Origin: an uncultured Anaerolineae bacterium | GTDB taxonomy: Bacteria > Chloroflexota > Anaerolineae > Anaerolineales > Villigracilaceae | DNA length: 64,000 nt | Direction of reading: 5' to 3' | Assembly: GCA_903822545.1 (NCBI GenBank) | Contig: CAIJPN010000029.1 | Span: 1 to 64,000, forward strand | In this document: piece after piece, positions 8,777 through 17,817 of the stretch | Numbering within the stretch: position 1 is the stretch's first letter | How the letters are laid out: the number at the start of each line of letters is the position of its first letter | Made by a program: the position numbers and the translations under genes | The notes under the pieces: generated by a model | Databases searched by the model: none | What the model was told of the DNA's origin: nothing | Seen by the model: only the letters and a program-made list of their open reading frames with translations

Positions 8777-9613
8777 ATGAAACAGCTCTCGACCCTTTCC
8801 TATTCAATGCTTAACTCGATTTTAACCGCAGTGCTGGTTTTCCTGCTGCTCTCGGCTGGATTCCCCTTCCGCGCTGCCCAGGCCGCCGGATCAACCCCCG
8901 CCCCGACTCCGCCTGCCGTTACCCAGGCCGAGTCGGCCTGTGACTCATCCCGCACCGTGCAGGTGACCGGCTCGGCCATGATCAACGTGGCCCCTGACCG
9001 GGCGCTGATCCAGCTTGGGGTGCAATCCAACGGCCAGACGCCCGAACTGGTTCAGGCGGCCAATGCCGTAGCCATCGAAAAAGTCATGAAGGCGATCCTG
9101 GCCCAGGGGGTGGAGTCGAAAGATATTGCCACCTCGCTATATGTGATCGAGCCGATTTACGAAGATTATGATTCGTTGTATATCAAAGGCTACCGCATCA
9201 ACAACATGCTTTCGGTGACACTGCGCAAAGTGAATCTGACCAGCAGCATCCTGGTGGCAGCGCTTGGGGCGGGCGCAAACCAGGTGCTCAATGTGGAGTT
9301 TTATACCAGCGAGCTACGCAAGTATCGTGACCAGGCGCGCGAACTGGCAGTAAAAGCTGCCCGCGAAAAAGCCCAGGCCCTGGCTTCGGCGGCGGGCGCA
9401 GAAGCCGGCTGTGTGTTGAATATCAGTGAAAATAGCTGGACGTATTACAACAGCTGGTGGTGGGGTGGCCCCAGTCAGAACCAGTGGACGCAAAATACTG
9501 TCCAAAATGTAGCCCCCAGCCCATCCGGGCAAGGTGGCACAGGTGACGAACCTGTCAGCCCCGGGCAAATTTCGGTCAAGGCCGAGGTCAGTGCAACTTT
9601 TGGGTTGAAATAA
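8777..9613 (+). CDS. Secreted SIMPL-domain protein (DUF541)
   Basis: 278 residues from the ATG at 8777, which follows ctggagg; an upstream in-frame ATG at 8708 is rejected. A signal peptide (hydrophobic LTAVLVFLLLSAG, cleavage after AAQA) and a Pro/Thr linker are followed by a SIMPL domain beginning VQVTGSAMINVAPDRALI, with the VTVT-like GYRINNMLSVTLR strand mid-way. The C-terminus has an aromatic Asn/Trp-rich patch (YYNSWWWGGPSQ). SIMPL proteins are periplasmic or extracellular oligomers of poorly known function. A strong hairpin follows directly. Confidence 0.86.
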   Translation: MKQLSTLSYSMLNSILTAVLVFLLLSAGFPFRAAQAAGSTPAPTPPAVTQAESACDSSRTVQVTGSAMINVAPDRALIQLGVQSNGQTPELVQAANAVAIEKVMKAILAQGVESKDIATSLYVIEPIYEDYDSLYIKGYRINNMLSVTLRKVNLTSSILVAALGAGANQVLNVEFYTSELRKYRDQARELAVKAAREKAQALASAAGAEAGCVLNISENSWTYYNSWWWGGPSQNQWTQNTVQNVAPSPSGQGGTGDEPVSPGQISVKAEVSATFGLK

Positions 9614-9652
9614 CACAACGCCCCACCAGGATATTCCTGGTGGGGCGTTGTG
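9614..9652. terminator. Convergent-gene terminator hairpin
   Basis: Perfect 17-bp inverted repeat (9614-9630 and 9636-9652, 5-base loop) between the convergent SIMPL and hemerythrin genes. There is no long T-run, but stem strength and position make it a likely bidirectional terminator. Confidence 0.8.
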
Positions 9653-9665
9653 AGTGCGCCAGGTT

Positions 9666-10082
9666 TTATGCCATCTCACGCCGGCCGGGGATGCAAGGCT
9701 TCAGGCGAGTATCAGTATCGATGATGTGGTTTTTGATCCACTGCCCCAGGGCTACGTGAGTACCTTGGGCTGTTTTCAAATCCATGGTGCCATTTTGCCA
9801 GCGTTCATATAGATCGCCGAACTGGGTCAGGAAATCAGCATGTGCTAGTTTGTTTTCGATGGCAACCGGGCATTTGTACTCATCCATGCAGGCTTCTTCC
9901 TGCTTGAAGTGCCAGGTGGCATAAAATTGAAGGAAGTCCAACACTTCTTCTGCGTTTTCGCGCATCATGGTGGAATCATCGAGCAAGTCGGTAAATTCAT
10001 TAAATTTTTGGATGAGCATCTGGTGTTGCTTGTCCAGTTTGGATACCCCGGTGCTCATACTTTCGTCCCATTCAAAGTGCAT
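9666..10082 (-). CDS. Bacteriohemerythrin-like protein
   Basis: 138-residue four-helix O2-binding di-iron protein. Seen ligand candidates: H20 (DKQHQ), H58 and E62 (HFKQE), H81, and H119 with D123 (HIIDTD). The usual H-x3-H pair of helix C appears as N77-x3-H81, so one canonical His ligand is replaced by Asn. Family role: oxygen sensing, storage or delivery, fitting a microaerophile or anaerobe. Start at 10082 after tcacggagatt. The C-terminus KPCIPGRREMA is slightly longer than usual. Confidence 0.86.
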   Translation of the reverse strand: MHFEWDESMSTGVSKLDKQHQMLIQKFNEFTDLLDDSTMMRENAEEVLDFLQFYATWHFKQEEACMDEYKCPVAIENKLAHADFLTQFGDLYERWQNGTMDLKTAQGTHVALGQWIKNHIIDTDTRLKPCIPGRREMA

Positions 10083-10474
10083 AATAATCTCCGTGAGAGT
10101 CTTGATATTGGTAGTGTGTCAAAACAATGGGATATGATCCCATTTACGGGGTTTTGTGCGCTTGCTGGCGGGATGAACTTCTCGGAAGCGTGCTGCCTTG
10201 GGGATCCAGCATATGGCTTGCTTGTCTCATTGGCTTGACGAGCCAAGCTATGGATTATCATACAACAAATCCGGCATAACTGGCAAGATTTTAAACTTGT
10301 TTCCTTTTCCGCAAGACGGGTTGAGCTACCCAATAGCGGTTTCTGCCAGTTGTTGGGGCAAAATATGCGAGGATATTGACAGGTTACGTTTACATGACAA
10401 ATTTCACTGGCAATGCGCAATCCCTGGTGTCATAATCAAGTAGTGTGGTTTCCAATTCATAAAGGAGATTTTGA
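10083..10474. other. Intergenic region without a credible gene
   Basis: 392 bp between divergent hemerythrin and tldD-like genes. Visible: a perfect 7-bp hairpin around 10126-10144 and a longer imperfect stem around 10208-10255. Possible promoter pieces for tldD lie near 10377-10435 (a TTGACA and a CATAAT box, spacing imperfect). No open frame here has family-like sequence. Confidence 0.5.
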
Positions 10475-11929
10475 ATGCTTAAAGATTTGAAACAACAAAT
10501 TGAGCGCCTGCGAGCGGCCGGCGCAACCTATGTGGATGCGCGCTGGTACCCCTATGAGGAAAGCAATGCGCTGACCATGTGGAATGGCAATCTGAAAGAT
10601 GCCTCATCCAGCCGTGAGAGCGGAGTTGGTATCCGCGTGCTGTACAAGGGCGCCTGGGGCTTTTCAGCCTCGTCAGATGTCAGCAACCCGACCGGCCTGT
10701 TTGACAAGGCTTTTGATAATGCCCGCATCTCTGCCGAACGCGTTACCTTCCCGATTCGTCTTGCCGAAAAGGATGCCCTGCAAGCCACTTTCAACAGTCC
10801 GACCAAGATTGACCCGTTTGTGGTTTCGCTGTCCGATAAAATTTCCTTCCTGAAAGAGATGGATGAGAAGCTGAACCAGCCCGGCGTGCTGCAACGGGTA
10901 GGCGAACTGATTTTCATGCGCAAGCAGATCGTTTTTGTCGATTCTGAAGGCAGCGAAATCGAAAAGAACATCGTCGAAGTTTTCCCCGGCATTATGGTGA
11001 TGGGCGTCGATGAGCAGGGTGTCAGCCACCAGCGCAGTTTCAGCCCTGGGCGCATCGCCGACACACGCGGCTGGGAAACCATCGACCGTGGCATTTTCCT
11101 CGAAAACGCCGAGCGCATCGTCCGCGAGATGAAAGAAGTGCTCGTTGCGGATGAGTGCCCCAAGGAAGACCGTTCGGTCATCCTGCTGCCGGGAATCATG
11201 TTCTTGCAAACCCACGAAACCATCGGCCACGCCCTCGAGTTGGATCGCATCCTGGGCTATGAGCTGGCTTATGCTGGCGGCTCCTTCGTTACCCTCGACG
11301 ATTTTGGCAAGCTGCGCTACGGCTCGCCCAAACTGACCGCCCGCGCCGATGCCACGCTGACCAACACCCCCGGCAGCTTTGGCTACGACGATGACGGTGT
11401 CCCGGCCCAGGACAACCTGCTCATCGACAAAGGCATCCTGGTAGGCGCCATCACTGGCCGCCAGATGGTGGAAGAAGCCAATGCCCGCGCCAAAAAACAG
11501 ATTTTCAAAGGTTCCAGCGGCGCGAACCGCGCCACGGCTTTCTATCGTGTGCCGATTGAGCGCATGACCAACATCAACATCGATCCCGGCGAAGACGGCA
11601 CGCTCGATGACATTGTCAAAAGCACCGAGCGAGGCATCATTCTCGATGGCACCAAAAGCTGGTCGATTGGCTCCAACCGCGAGCAGTTCCACTTTGCCAC
11701 CGATATCGGCTGGTTGGTGGAAGATGGCAAAATCCAGCAAGTGGTCAAAAATTCCACCTATAAGGGCGATACACTCAAATTCTACAATTCACTCTCCGCG
11801 GTGGGTGACAAATCCACCTGGCAGGTGGAATATGTCAATAACTGCGGCAAAGGCCAGCCCAACCAGATCATGCAGCTCGGGCACGGCGTCCCGGTTTGCC
11901 GGTTTGACAATGTGAGAATAGGAGAATAA
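10475..11929 (+). CDS. tldD: TldD-type metalloprotease subunit
   Basis: 484-residue member of the TldD/PmbA (modulator of DNA gyrase) family. It carries the HETIGHALELD segment, the HExxxH zinc motif that marks TldD rather than TldE. Family knowledge: TldD and TldE form a heterodimeric protease that processes modified peptides or unfolded peptides in the cytosol. A clear aaaggag precedes the ATG. The stop is followed after two bases by the GTG of its partner, so the pair is one transcript and likely translationally coupled. Confidence 0.9.
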   Translation: MLKDLKQQIERLRAAGATYVDARWYPYEESNALTMWNGNLKDASSSRESGVGIRVLYKGAWGFSASSDVSNPTGLFDKAFDNARISAERVTFPIRLAEKDALQATFNSPTKIDPFVVSLSDKISFLKEMDEKLNQPGVLQRVGELIFMRKQIVFVDSEGSEIEKNIVEVFPGIMVMGVDEQGVSHQRSFSPGRIADTRGWETIDRGIFLENAERIVREMKEVLVADECPKEDRSVILLPGIMFLQTHETIGHALELDRILGYELAYAGGSFVTLDDFGKLRYGSPKLTARADATLTNTPGSFGYDDDGVPAQDNLLIDKGILVGAITGRQMVEEANARAKKQIFKGSSGANRATAFYRVPIERMTNINIDPGEDGTLDDIVKSTERGIILDGTKSWSIGSNREQFHFATDIGWLVEDGKIQQVVKNSTYKGDTLKFYNSLSAVGDKSTWQVEYVNNCGKGQPNQIMQLGHGVPVCRFDNVRIGE

Positions 11930-11931
11930 CT

Positions 11932-13317
11932 GTGAAAGAGAAAATCCTGCAAATCCTGGCCGATCTGCGCGCCTACGCTATCGGGAAAGGCATCGAAGCC
12001 ACCTTTTTCTATCACGAAGAAGACAGCTACCTGATGCGCTTCGCGAACTCAGCCATTTCGCTCAATACCAACGAGCACCTGATCCGTCTCGAAATCACCG
12101 CCTACGAAGGCCGCAAACGCGCCAGCTACGCGCTCATCACCGACCTGGGCAAGCTCGAAGAGATGAAACAGGGGATCGACATCGCTGGTGAGATGGTCAA
12201 ACATGCCCAGCCGCTCAATTACGATCCCACCATCCCGGTTTACACCGAAACTTTTGTGGATGAAGGCGGATTTGACCCCGCCCTGGCTTCCCTCAGCAAC
12301 GAAGAGCGCCTCGCCTACTTCAACCGGCTCGCCGGGAATCTCGAAACGAACGATGTCAAACTGGGCGGAATCTTTTCTTCCGGCTCGAACATTGTCGCTG
12401 CCGCCAACACCCGCTCCGAGCATTCCATCTACATCAAAACATCTGATGCCCAGGTGACAGCCGTGCTCTCGCACGCCAAACTGAAATGGGAAGTCATTGC
12501 CGAACAATCTGCCTGGCAAAAAAGCGACCTGACCCCCGAAGCCCTGCACGACGATCTGGCCTTCCTGCTCGAACGCTACCAGAACGATGCCCCGCAGCAG
12601 ATTCCGCTCGGGCGCTATGACATCGTTTTTGGCCCGGCAGCCACCGGTGACCTGATCAGCTTCATGAACTGGATCGGCTTCAGCGGCGGCGCGCTCAAAC
12701 GCGGCTTTTCCTGCCTGAAAGAAGAACAGGTTGGCCAGAAAGTTTTCTCCGACAAGTTTACCCTGCTCGACGAACCCGCCCGCCTGGAGACCTTCCCCAG
12801 CAAAATCGACTTGATGGGCATAAAGCGCAGCACCTTCCCACTGATTGAGAATGGTGTTTTCAAGGGTTTTACCTGGTACCAGGATGACGCCGATGAATTT
12901 GGCGCGCAGCCTACCGGTCACACCGTCATGCACAAAAGTCTGTGGCTCAAACCCGGCGATTTCCCCGCCGCCACGCTCCGCGAACTGATTGAACAGCCGC
13001 GCGACAATGATATTCTCTACATCCCTTACCTGCACTACATGAACCTGGTCAACCCGTCCAAGGGCGTTGTCACTGCCAGTTCGCGCTTCGGGGCGCTGCT
13101 GCTCAAAAAGGATGGCTCTATCGTCGTCCCGTACAATGTGCGCGTCACCCAGAGCCTGTTCGACATCTTCGGTGACAAAGTCGCCTGGATGTCCAAAGCT
13201 GAAACCGTCAACAACACTTCCAGCAGCTACGGCGCGCGCAACCCCACCTCGGTCATCCTGCCCACCTTCATCCGCGTCAACGACCTGGAGATTTCACACT
13301 CTAATTCATCGTACTAA
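11932..13317 (+). CDS. tldE: TldE/PmbA-type metalloprotease subunit
   Basis: 461-residue partner of the upstream TldD-like protein. It lacks the HExxxH motif, as expected for the TldE/PmbA half, but keeps the C-terminal family core (GGALKRGFSCLKEEQVGQ, YLHYMNLVNPSKG, TASSRFGALLLKKDG). GTG start at 11932, two bases after the tldD stop with the ribosome site aggaga inside tldD. No candidate peptide substrate gene is adjacent, so what the complex processes here is unknown. A GC-rich hairpin follows. Confidence 0.87.
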   Translation: MKEKILQILADLRAYAIGKGIEATFFYHEEDSYLMRFANSAISLNTNEHLIRLEITAYEGRKRASYALITDLGKLEEMKQGIDIAGEMVKHAQPLNYDPTIPVYTETFVDEGGFDPALASLSNEERLAYFNRLAGNLETNDVKLGGIFSSGSNIVAAANTRSEHSIYIKTSDAQVTAVLSHAKLKWEVIAEQSAWQKSDLTPEALHDDLAFLLERYQNDAPQQIPLGRYDIVFGPAATGDLISFMNWIGFSGGALKRGFSCLKEEQVGQKVFSDKFTLLDEPARLETFPSKIDLMGIKRSTFPLIENGVFKGFTWYQDDADEFGAQPTGHTVMHKSLWLKPGDFPAATLRELIEQPRDNDILYIPYLHYMNLVNPSKGVVTASSRFGALLLKKDGSIVVPYNVRVTQSLFDIFGDKVAWMSKAETVNNTSSSYGARNPTSVILPTFIRVNDLEISHSNSSY

Positions 13318-13332
13318 CAGTTTGTCGCTACA

Positions 13333-13355
13333 GCCAGCCGCCTCGCGCGGCTGGC
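13333..13355 (+). terminator. Terminator after tldDE
   Basis: Hairpin with arms 13333-13340 and 13348-13355 (8 bp, GC-rich) followed by a T/A-rich tract; ends the tldD-tldE unit and precedes the suf promoter. Confidence 0.75.
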
Positions 13356-13387
13356 TTATTTAATATACTAGAAAAATATCATAAATA

Positions 13388-13416
13388 TTGACTTTTTTAG
13401 TCCGATTTGCTATAAT
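13388..13416 (+). promoter_or_regulatory. Sigma-70-type promoter of the suf operon
   Basis: TTGACT at 13388-13393, a 17-bp spacer and a perfect TATAAT at 13411-13416, about 65 bp before sufC. No clear dyad for an IscR/SufR-type repressor overlaps the boxes. Confidence 0.85.
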
Positions 13417-13481
13417 GCGGGCCTGTCGAAAAATCCGCCCAAGGGCGTTAAAGCACAAAAGAGAGCACGCAAGGAGCAAAT

Positions 13482-14258
13482 ATGTCTGAGTTGGTCATCA
13501 AAAATCTCCATGTCAGCATTGAAAACAAGGAAATCCTTAAAGGTCTCGATCTGACGATCAAACAGGGCGAGGTTCATGCCATTATGGGCCCCAACGGCAC
13601 CGGGAAATCCACCCTGGCCTATACGTTGATGGGGCATCCCAATTACACTGTCACCGAAGGGGAAGTCTGGTTTAAAGGCCAGAACATACTCGAATTGGAA
13701 GCTGACGAACGCTCCCGCGCCGGGATTTTCCTGGCTTTCCAGTACCCGGTTGCCATTCCGGGCGTGACGGTTGCCAACTTCCTGCGCTCGGCCATCAACG
13801 CCCGCCGCCGCGCCGACAACCCCGAAGATAAGGGCATCGCCATCCCTGAGTTTCGCAAGATGCTCAAAGATAAGATGTCCATGCTGAAAATGGATTCGGC
13901 TTTTGCCGGCCGCTACCTGAACGATGGCTTTTCTGGCGGCGAGAAGAAACGCGCCGAGATTTTGCAGATGGCCGCCCTCAAGCCGGAGATCGCCATCCTT
14001 GACGAGACCGACTCTGGCCTTGATATCGACGCGCTGCGCATTGTCTCGGAGGGCGTCAACGCCCTGAGTGGGCCGGATTTAGGCGTGCTGGTCATCACAC
14101 ACTACCAGCGTTTGCTCAACTATATCAAGCCGCAGTTTGTCCACATCATGATGGGCGGACGCATCGTAGAGAGCGGCGGCCCTGAACTGGCGCTGCATCT
14201 TGAAGAACATGGCTACGATTGGGTGCGCGAGAAGTATGACGGAGTGCCCGAAGGGTAG
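13482..14258 (+). CDS. sufC: Fe-S assembly ATPase SufC
   Basis: ABC-type ATPase of 258 residues that drives the SufBCD scaffold. Walker A is GPNGTGKST near residue 35; the Q-loop area reads [13 protein letters not shown], a SufC hallmark; the signature is FSGGEKKR and Walker B is [12 protein letters not shown]. Ribosome site gcaaggagc before the ATG. First gene of an eight-gene run sufC-sufB-sufD-X-sufS-Y-sufU-Rieske with promoter directly upstream. Confidence 0.97.
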   Translation: MSELVIKNLHVSIENKEILKGLDLTIKQGEVHAIMGPNGTGKSTLAYTLMGHPNYTVTEGEVWFKGQNILELEADERSRAGIFLAFQYPVAIPGVTVANFLRSAINARRRADNPEDKGIAIPEFRKMLKDKMSMLKMDSAFAGRYLNDGFSGGEKKRAEILQMAALKPEIAILDETDSGLDIDALRIVSEGVNALSGPDLGVLVITHYQRLLNYIKPQFVHIMMGGRIVESGGPELALHLEEHGYDWVREKYDGVPEG

Positions 14259-14346
14259 GAAGTAGCCTGGATTGCAGATAAGAAGATAAAGAGCGGAAGG
14301 TTTTATTCGTAACTCCTTATCTCATTATCTCCGAACTGGAGTTCTT

Positions 14347-15756
14347 ATGAGCGAAGACGCAAAAATCCTTGATGAAATTGGCGATTACAAGTACGGTTTT
14401 CATGACCGTGATGATAATTATGTGTTCAAATCCCAGCGTGGTTTGAGCCGCGAAGTGGTTGAAAACATTTCGCGCATGAAGGGCGAACCGGAATGGATGC
14501 TCGCCTTCCGCTTGAAGGCGCTGGAGCACTATATGCAGCGTCCGATGCCCAACTGGGGCCCGGAATTGAACGATCTCGACCTGGATAACATTTTTTACTA
14601 CGTCAAGCCGACCGAGAAAAGCGAAAAATCCTGGGACGATGTTCCAGATGACATCAAACGCACTTTTGACAAGCTCGGCATCCCCGAAGCCGAGCGCAAA
14701 TTCCTGGCGGGAGTGGGCGCGCAGTACGAGTCGGAAATGGTATATCACTCCGTCCTGGAGCATCTTGAAAAACAGGGCGTCATTTTTCTCTCCATCGAAG
14801 ATGGCTTGCGCCAGCACCCGGATTTGTTCCGCGAATATTTTGGGACCGTTATCCCCATAGAAGATAACAAATTCGCTGCGTTGAATAGCGCCGTTTGGTC
14901 GGGTGGTTCTTTTGTCTACGTGCCAAAGGGTGTTAAAGTCGATCTTCCGCTCCAGGCCTATTTCCGCCTGAACACTGCCAATGTCGGGCAGTTTGAGCGC
15001 AGCCTGATCATCGTCGATGAAGGCGCGCAAGTTCACTATGTGGAAGGCTGCACCGCGCCGCAGTACACCACCAACTCTTTCCACAGCGGTGTTATCGAGA
15101 TTATTGTCAAAAAGGGTGCGCGTTCGCGCTATTCAACCATCCAGAACTGGTCGACCAACGTGTTCAACCTGGTTACCCAGCGCGCCAAAGTATTTGAAAA
15201 TGGCACCCATGAATGGGTGGATGCCAACCTGGGCTCGAAACTGACCATGAAGTACCCATCTTGCTACCTGATGGAACCCGGTGCGCACGGTGAAATGCTT
15301 TCGATGGCATTTGCCGGGCCCGGGCAGATCCAGGATGCCGGGACAAAAATGGTGCACTTTGCAAAAAACACCACCAGCAAAGTGGTTTCCAAATCCATCT
15401 CCAAGGGTGGCGGGCGCGCCTCGTTCCGTGGACTGCTCAAAGTTTATAAAGATGCCAAAGGTTCGAAATCCAGCGTGGTATGTGATGCACTGCTGCTCGA
15501 CCCGAAATCCCGTTCAGATACCTATCCATCCATTGAAATTGACGAGCAGGACGTGACCATCGGCCACGAGGCTTCGGTCTCCAAAGTGGGCGAGGAGCAG
15601 CTTTTCTATCTCATGTCACGCGGCCTGAGCGAAGAAGAAGCCACCACCATGGTAGTTTCCGGCTTTATCGAGCCGCTGGTCAAAGAACTGCCGATGGAAT
15701 ACGCTGTGGAAATGAACCGGCTTATCCAATTGCAAATGGAGGGGTCAATCGGCTAA
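14347..15756 (+). CDS. sufB: Fe-S assembly scaffold SufB
   Basis: 469-residue SufB. Conserved segments include the early YKYGFHD and [11 protein letters not shown], the [17 protein letters not shown] beta-helix entry, HYVEGCTAP with the conserved Cys, and the C-terminal [20 protein letters not shown] that binds SufC. It accepts sulfur from SufS-SufU and builds 4Fe-4S clusters with SufC and SufD. The gap to sufC is 88 bp, larger than inside most of the operon, but no promoter is evident. Confidence 0.97.
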   Translation: MSEDAKILDEIGDYKYGFHDRDDNYVFKSQRGLSREVVENISRMKGEPEWMLAFRLKALEHYMQRPMPNWGPELNDLDLDNIFYYVKPTEKSEKSWDDVPDDIKRTFDKLGIPEAERKFLAGVGAQYESEMVYHSVLEHLEKQGVIFLSIEDGLRQHPDLFREYFGTVIPIEDNKFAALNSAVWSGGSFVYVPKGVKVDLPLQAYFRLNTANVGQFERSLIIVDEGAQVHYVEGCTAPQYTTNSFHSGVIEIIVKKGARSRYSTIQNWSTNVFNLVTQRAKVFENGTHEWVDANLGSKLTMKYPSCYLMEPGAHGEMLSMAFAGPGQIQDAGTKMVHFAKNTTSKVVSKSISKGGGRASFRGLLKVYKDAKGSKSSVVCDALLLDPKSRSDTYPSIEIDEQDVTIGHEASVSKVGEEQLFYLMSRGLSEEEATTMVVSGFIEPLVKELPMEYAVEMNRLIQLQMEGSIG

Positions 15757-15822
15757 CGTATTTTCTACTTTCAAATCCTGTAAAGTTGAAAGTGGAAAGC
15801 AGAACCTTTTGACAATCAAAAT

Positions 15823-17160
15823 ATGGAAGAAAAACCCAAAGTTATCGTCTCCTCCCGCTCCCGCCGCGCTGATGCTGCCTCGAAGGAATTTGCTTTCAGC
15901 CAGTCTGATGTTCGTGCCGGGACGCTGACCGAGTATCGCCAGCGCGCCTGGCAGGCCTATACTCGCGCCGCGATGCCATCGGCTAGCGATGAAGCCTGGC
16001 GGCGCACTGACCTGCGGCACCTGCCCGCGAACGTTTTCACCCTGCCCAAAGCTGGCGCGTTTGAAGACCTGCCGCCCGTCCGCGAGGATTTGCTGCGCCC
16101 ACTGGCCGACGGCCAACATGGCGGGCAGATTATCCTGCTCCCTGGTGGATCAACGGTCGAATTGGATGAAAAACTCGCTGCCCAGGGCGTTATCTTCACC
16201 GACCTGAAAACTGCCGAAGAAAAACACCCCGACCTGGTCGCAAAAATGATCGGGCGCACGGTCAACCCCGAAGAAGGCAAATTCGCTGCCCTGGCCGGGT
16301 CGCTGGCCCAGCATGGTGTTGTGCTCTACGTCCCGAAAAATGTCCAGGTGGAAGAACCCCTCCACAGCATCCTGTGGGGCCCGGGTTCTTTCGCCCACAT
16401 CTCGCACCTGATCGTGCTGGTGGATGAAGGCGCTTCCGTAACCTATGTCCACGAAGCTGCCTCGCCGGATGAACCCGGCACCGATACCATGCACGCCGGG
16501 CTGGTCGAGATCCAGGTTTTGCAGGGCGCCAGCCTGAAATTTGTCGAACTGCAATCCTGGGGCAAGCACGTCTGGAATTTCAGCCATGAACGTATCCGCG
16601 TGGAGCGTGACGGCCAGCTCGACTGGATTTTCGGCGCGATTGGTTCGCGCCTGACCAAGAACTTCTCCGAACTTGACCTGGCTGGTCAGGGCGCGCAGGG
16701 ACGCATGTCGGGCTTCTACTTTACCGATGGCTCCCAGCATCTTGACCATGACACCCAGCAGAATCACCTGGCTCCCAACACCACCAGCGACCTGCTCTTC
16801 AAGGGCGCGCTGAAAGGCAAAAGCCGCTCGGTCTGGCAAGGCATGATCTATGTGGCCCCCGGCGCGCAGAAAACCGACGGCTACCAGGCCAACCGCAACC
16901 TTGTGCTGAGTGACCAATCTCGCGCCGACAGCATCCCCGGCCTTGAAATCCTGGCGGATGATGTGCGCTGCACCCACGGCGCAACCGTCGGCAAACTGGA
17001 GCAGGAGCCGCTCTTCTATCTCAAATCGCGCGGCATTCCCCAGGCAGAAGCCGAAAAACTGGTCGTGGAAGGCTTTTTCGACCCGATTTTCCAGCGCATC
17101 CCTTTCGAAGGTGTGCGCGAACGCTTCCAGGAATACATCGCCGCGAAAATGTCAGAGTAA
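15823..17160 (+). CDS. sufD: Fe-S assembly protein SufD
   Basis: 445-residue SufD, paralogue of SufB. Seen: EAWRRTDLRHLP near residues 55-65, the beta-helical core with YVPKNVQVEEPLHSI, the conserved late AATTSDLLFKGAL-like segment (NTTSDLLFKGALKG) and CTHGATVGKLEQEPLFYLKSRG, where the conserved His serves cluster assembly. The 66-bp gap to sufB holds a small hairpin (arms actttcaa/ttgaaagt). Followed by a 281-bp spacer with a possible structured element before the next gene. Confidence 0.95.
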   Translation: MEEKPKVIVSSRSRRADAASKEFAFSQSDVRAGTLTEYRQRAWQAYTRAAMPSASDEAWRRTDLRHLPANVFTLPKAGAFEDLPPVREDLLRPLADGQHGGQIILLPGGSTVELDEKLAAQGVIFTDLKTAEEKHPDLVAKMIGRTVNPEEGKFAALAGSLAQHGVVLYVPKNVQVEEPLHSILWGPGSFAHISHLIVLVDEGASVTYVHEAASPDEPGTDTMHAGLVEIQVLQGASLKFVELQSWGKHVWNFSHERIRVERDGQLDWIFGAIGSRLTKNFSELDLAGQGAQGRMSGFYFTDGSQHLDHDTQQNHLAPNTTSDLLFKGALKGKSRSVWQGMIYVAPGAQKTDGYQANRNLVLSDQSRADSIPGLEILADDVRCTHGATVGKLEQEPLFYLKSRGIPQAEAEKLVVEGFFDPIFQRIPFEGVRERFQEYIAAKMSE

Positions 17161-17232
17161 GATTGTTGGAGTGCGCAACAATGGCGCACGTGCTGAATCA
17201 GCGTTTCGGCACCCCGATTTGTTATAAAAAAG

Positions 17233-17314
17233 ATGTCGCGCCAGATTGAAGGAAAATTTCCAGGCAAGAAAAGGTTCTTATAACGGAAATCCGCCTGAAA
17301 GTCCGGTGCGACAT
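17233..17314 (+). other. Possible structured RNA element inside the suf operon
   Basis: A 10-bp closing stem (17233-17242 with 17305-17314, one G-U) encloses a second imperfect stem (around 17257-17264 with 17292-17300) and a small hairpin near 17268-17281. A separate 6-bp hairpin lies at 17172-17190. I do not recognise a known riboswitch class. It sits between sufD and a small unknown gene, so it could be a 5' regulatory element or an attenuator; only base-pairing seen by eye supports it. Confidence 0.35.
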
Positions 17315-17441
17315 ATCCTTCTTATGAACCAAATAATTTCGGTTTGCGGTCAATTTGCTTTTCTACTGTAAACTGATGTAAAATACCCCGATTTGTGGCG
17401 GCGCGGCCCGCCAGATCGATCTCAATTTGAGGGTAGAAAGT

Positions 17442-17813
17442 ATGAAACCTGTTCGATCCACCGGTTCACCCCAGTCCGAAGATGGCAAGCGCGGCCCTCG
17501 TGGCAGCTCTGGCCCACATTCCTTTATGCGCTCGCCTACGCCCGAATACTCATTCGATGTCGGCGACGTTGTCGAAGCCCTGTGCGACCACGAAAAGGGC
17601 AGCGACCGTGTGCGCGGCTGGCTGAAAGGCATTGTCGTGCAGGTTGACAACAAAATGGTCGCCGTCCAGTTCCGTTCCAACGTTTTTCTCACCGATGGCT
17701 GGATGGTTCCCGACCGCATTCTGTGGTACCCCACCAATTCTGACCAGATCCGGCCAGCCGGGACTGGCAAGAAAACCCCGCTGATCGTCAAGAAAGACAT
17801 CCCCGACTACTAA
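17442..17813 (+). CDS. Small conserved-type protein of unknown function in the suf operon
   Basis: 123 residues from the ATG at 17442 (gaggg eight bases upstream). The first 35 residues are Ser/Gly/Pro/Arg-rich and probably disordered. The rest (YSFDVGDVVEALCDHEKGSDRVRGWLKGIVVQVDNKMVAVQF) has the alternating strand pattern of a small SH3/Tudor-like barrel, with WMVPDRILWY closing it. No cofactor motif. It ends 4 bp before sufS and lies wholly inside the operon, so a role linked to Fe-S assembly or its control is an inference from position only. Confidence 0.7.
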   Translation: MKPVRSTGSPQSEDGKRGPRGSSGPHSFMRSPTPEYSFDVGDVVEALCDHEKGSDRVRGWLKGIVVQVDNKMVAVQFRSNVFLTDGWMVPDRILWYPTNSDQIRPAGTGKKTPLIVKKDIPDY

Positions 17814-17817
17814 AACC

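Noticed and set aside
10055-10420. Minus-strand open frame of about 121 codons covering the intergenic space
   Set aside because: Sequence is rich in Ser, Arg and Cys without any family-like pattern, it overlaps the start of the hemerythrin gene and has no ribosome site.
17301-17313. Similarity of GAAAGTCCGG to the 5' part of RNase P RNA
   Set aside because: Only one short block matches; the rest of the RNase P core and the required length are absent.
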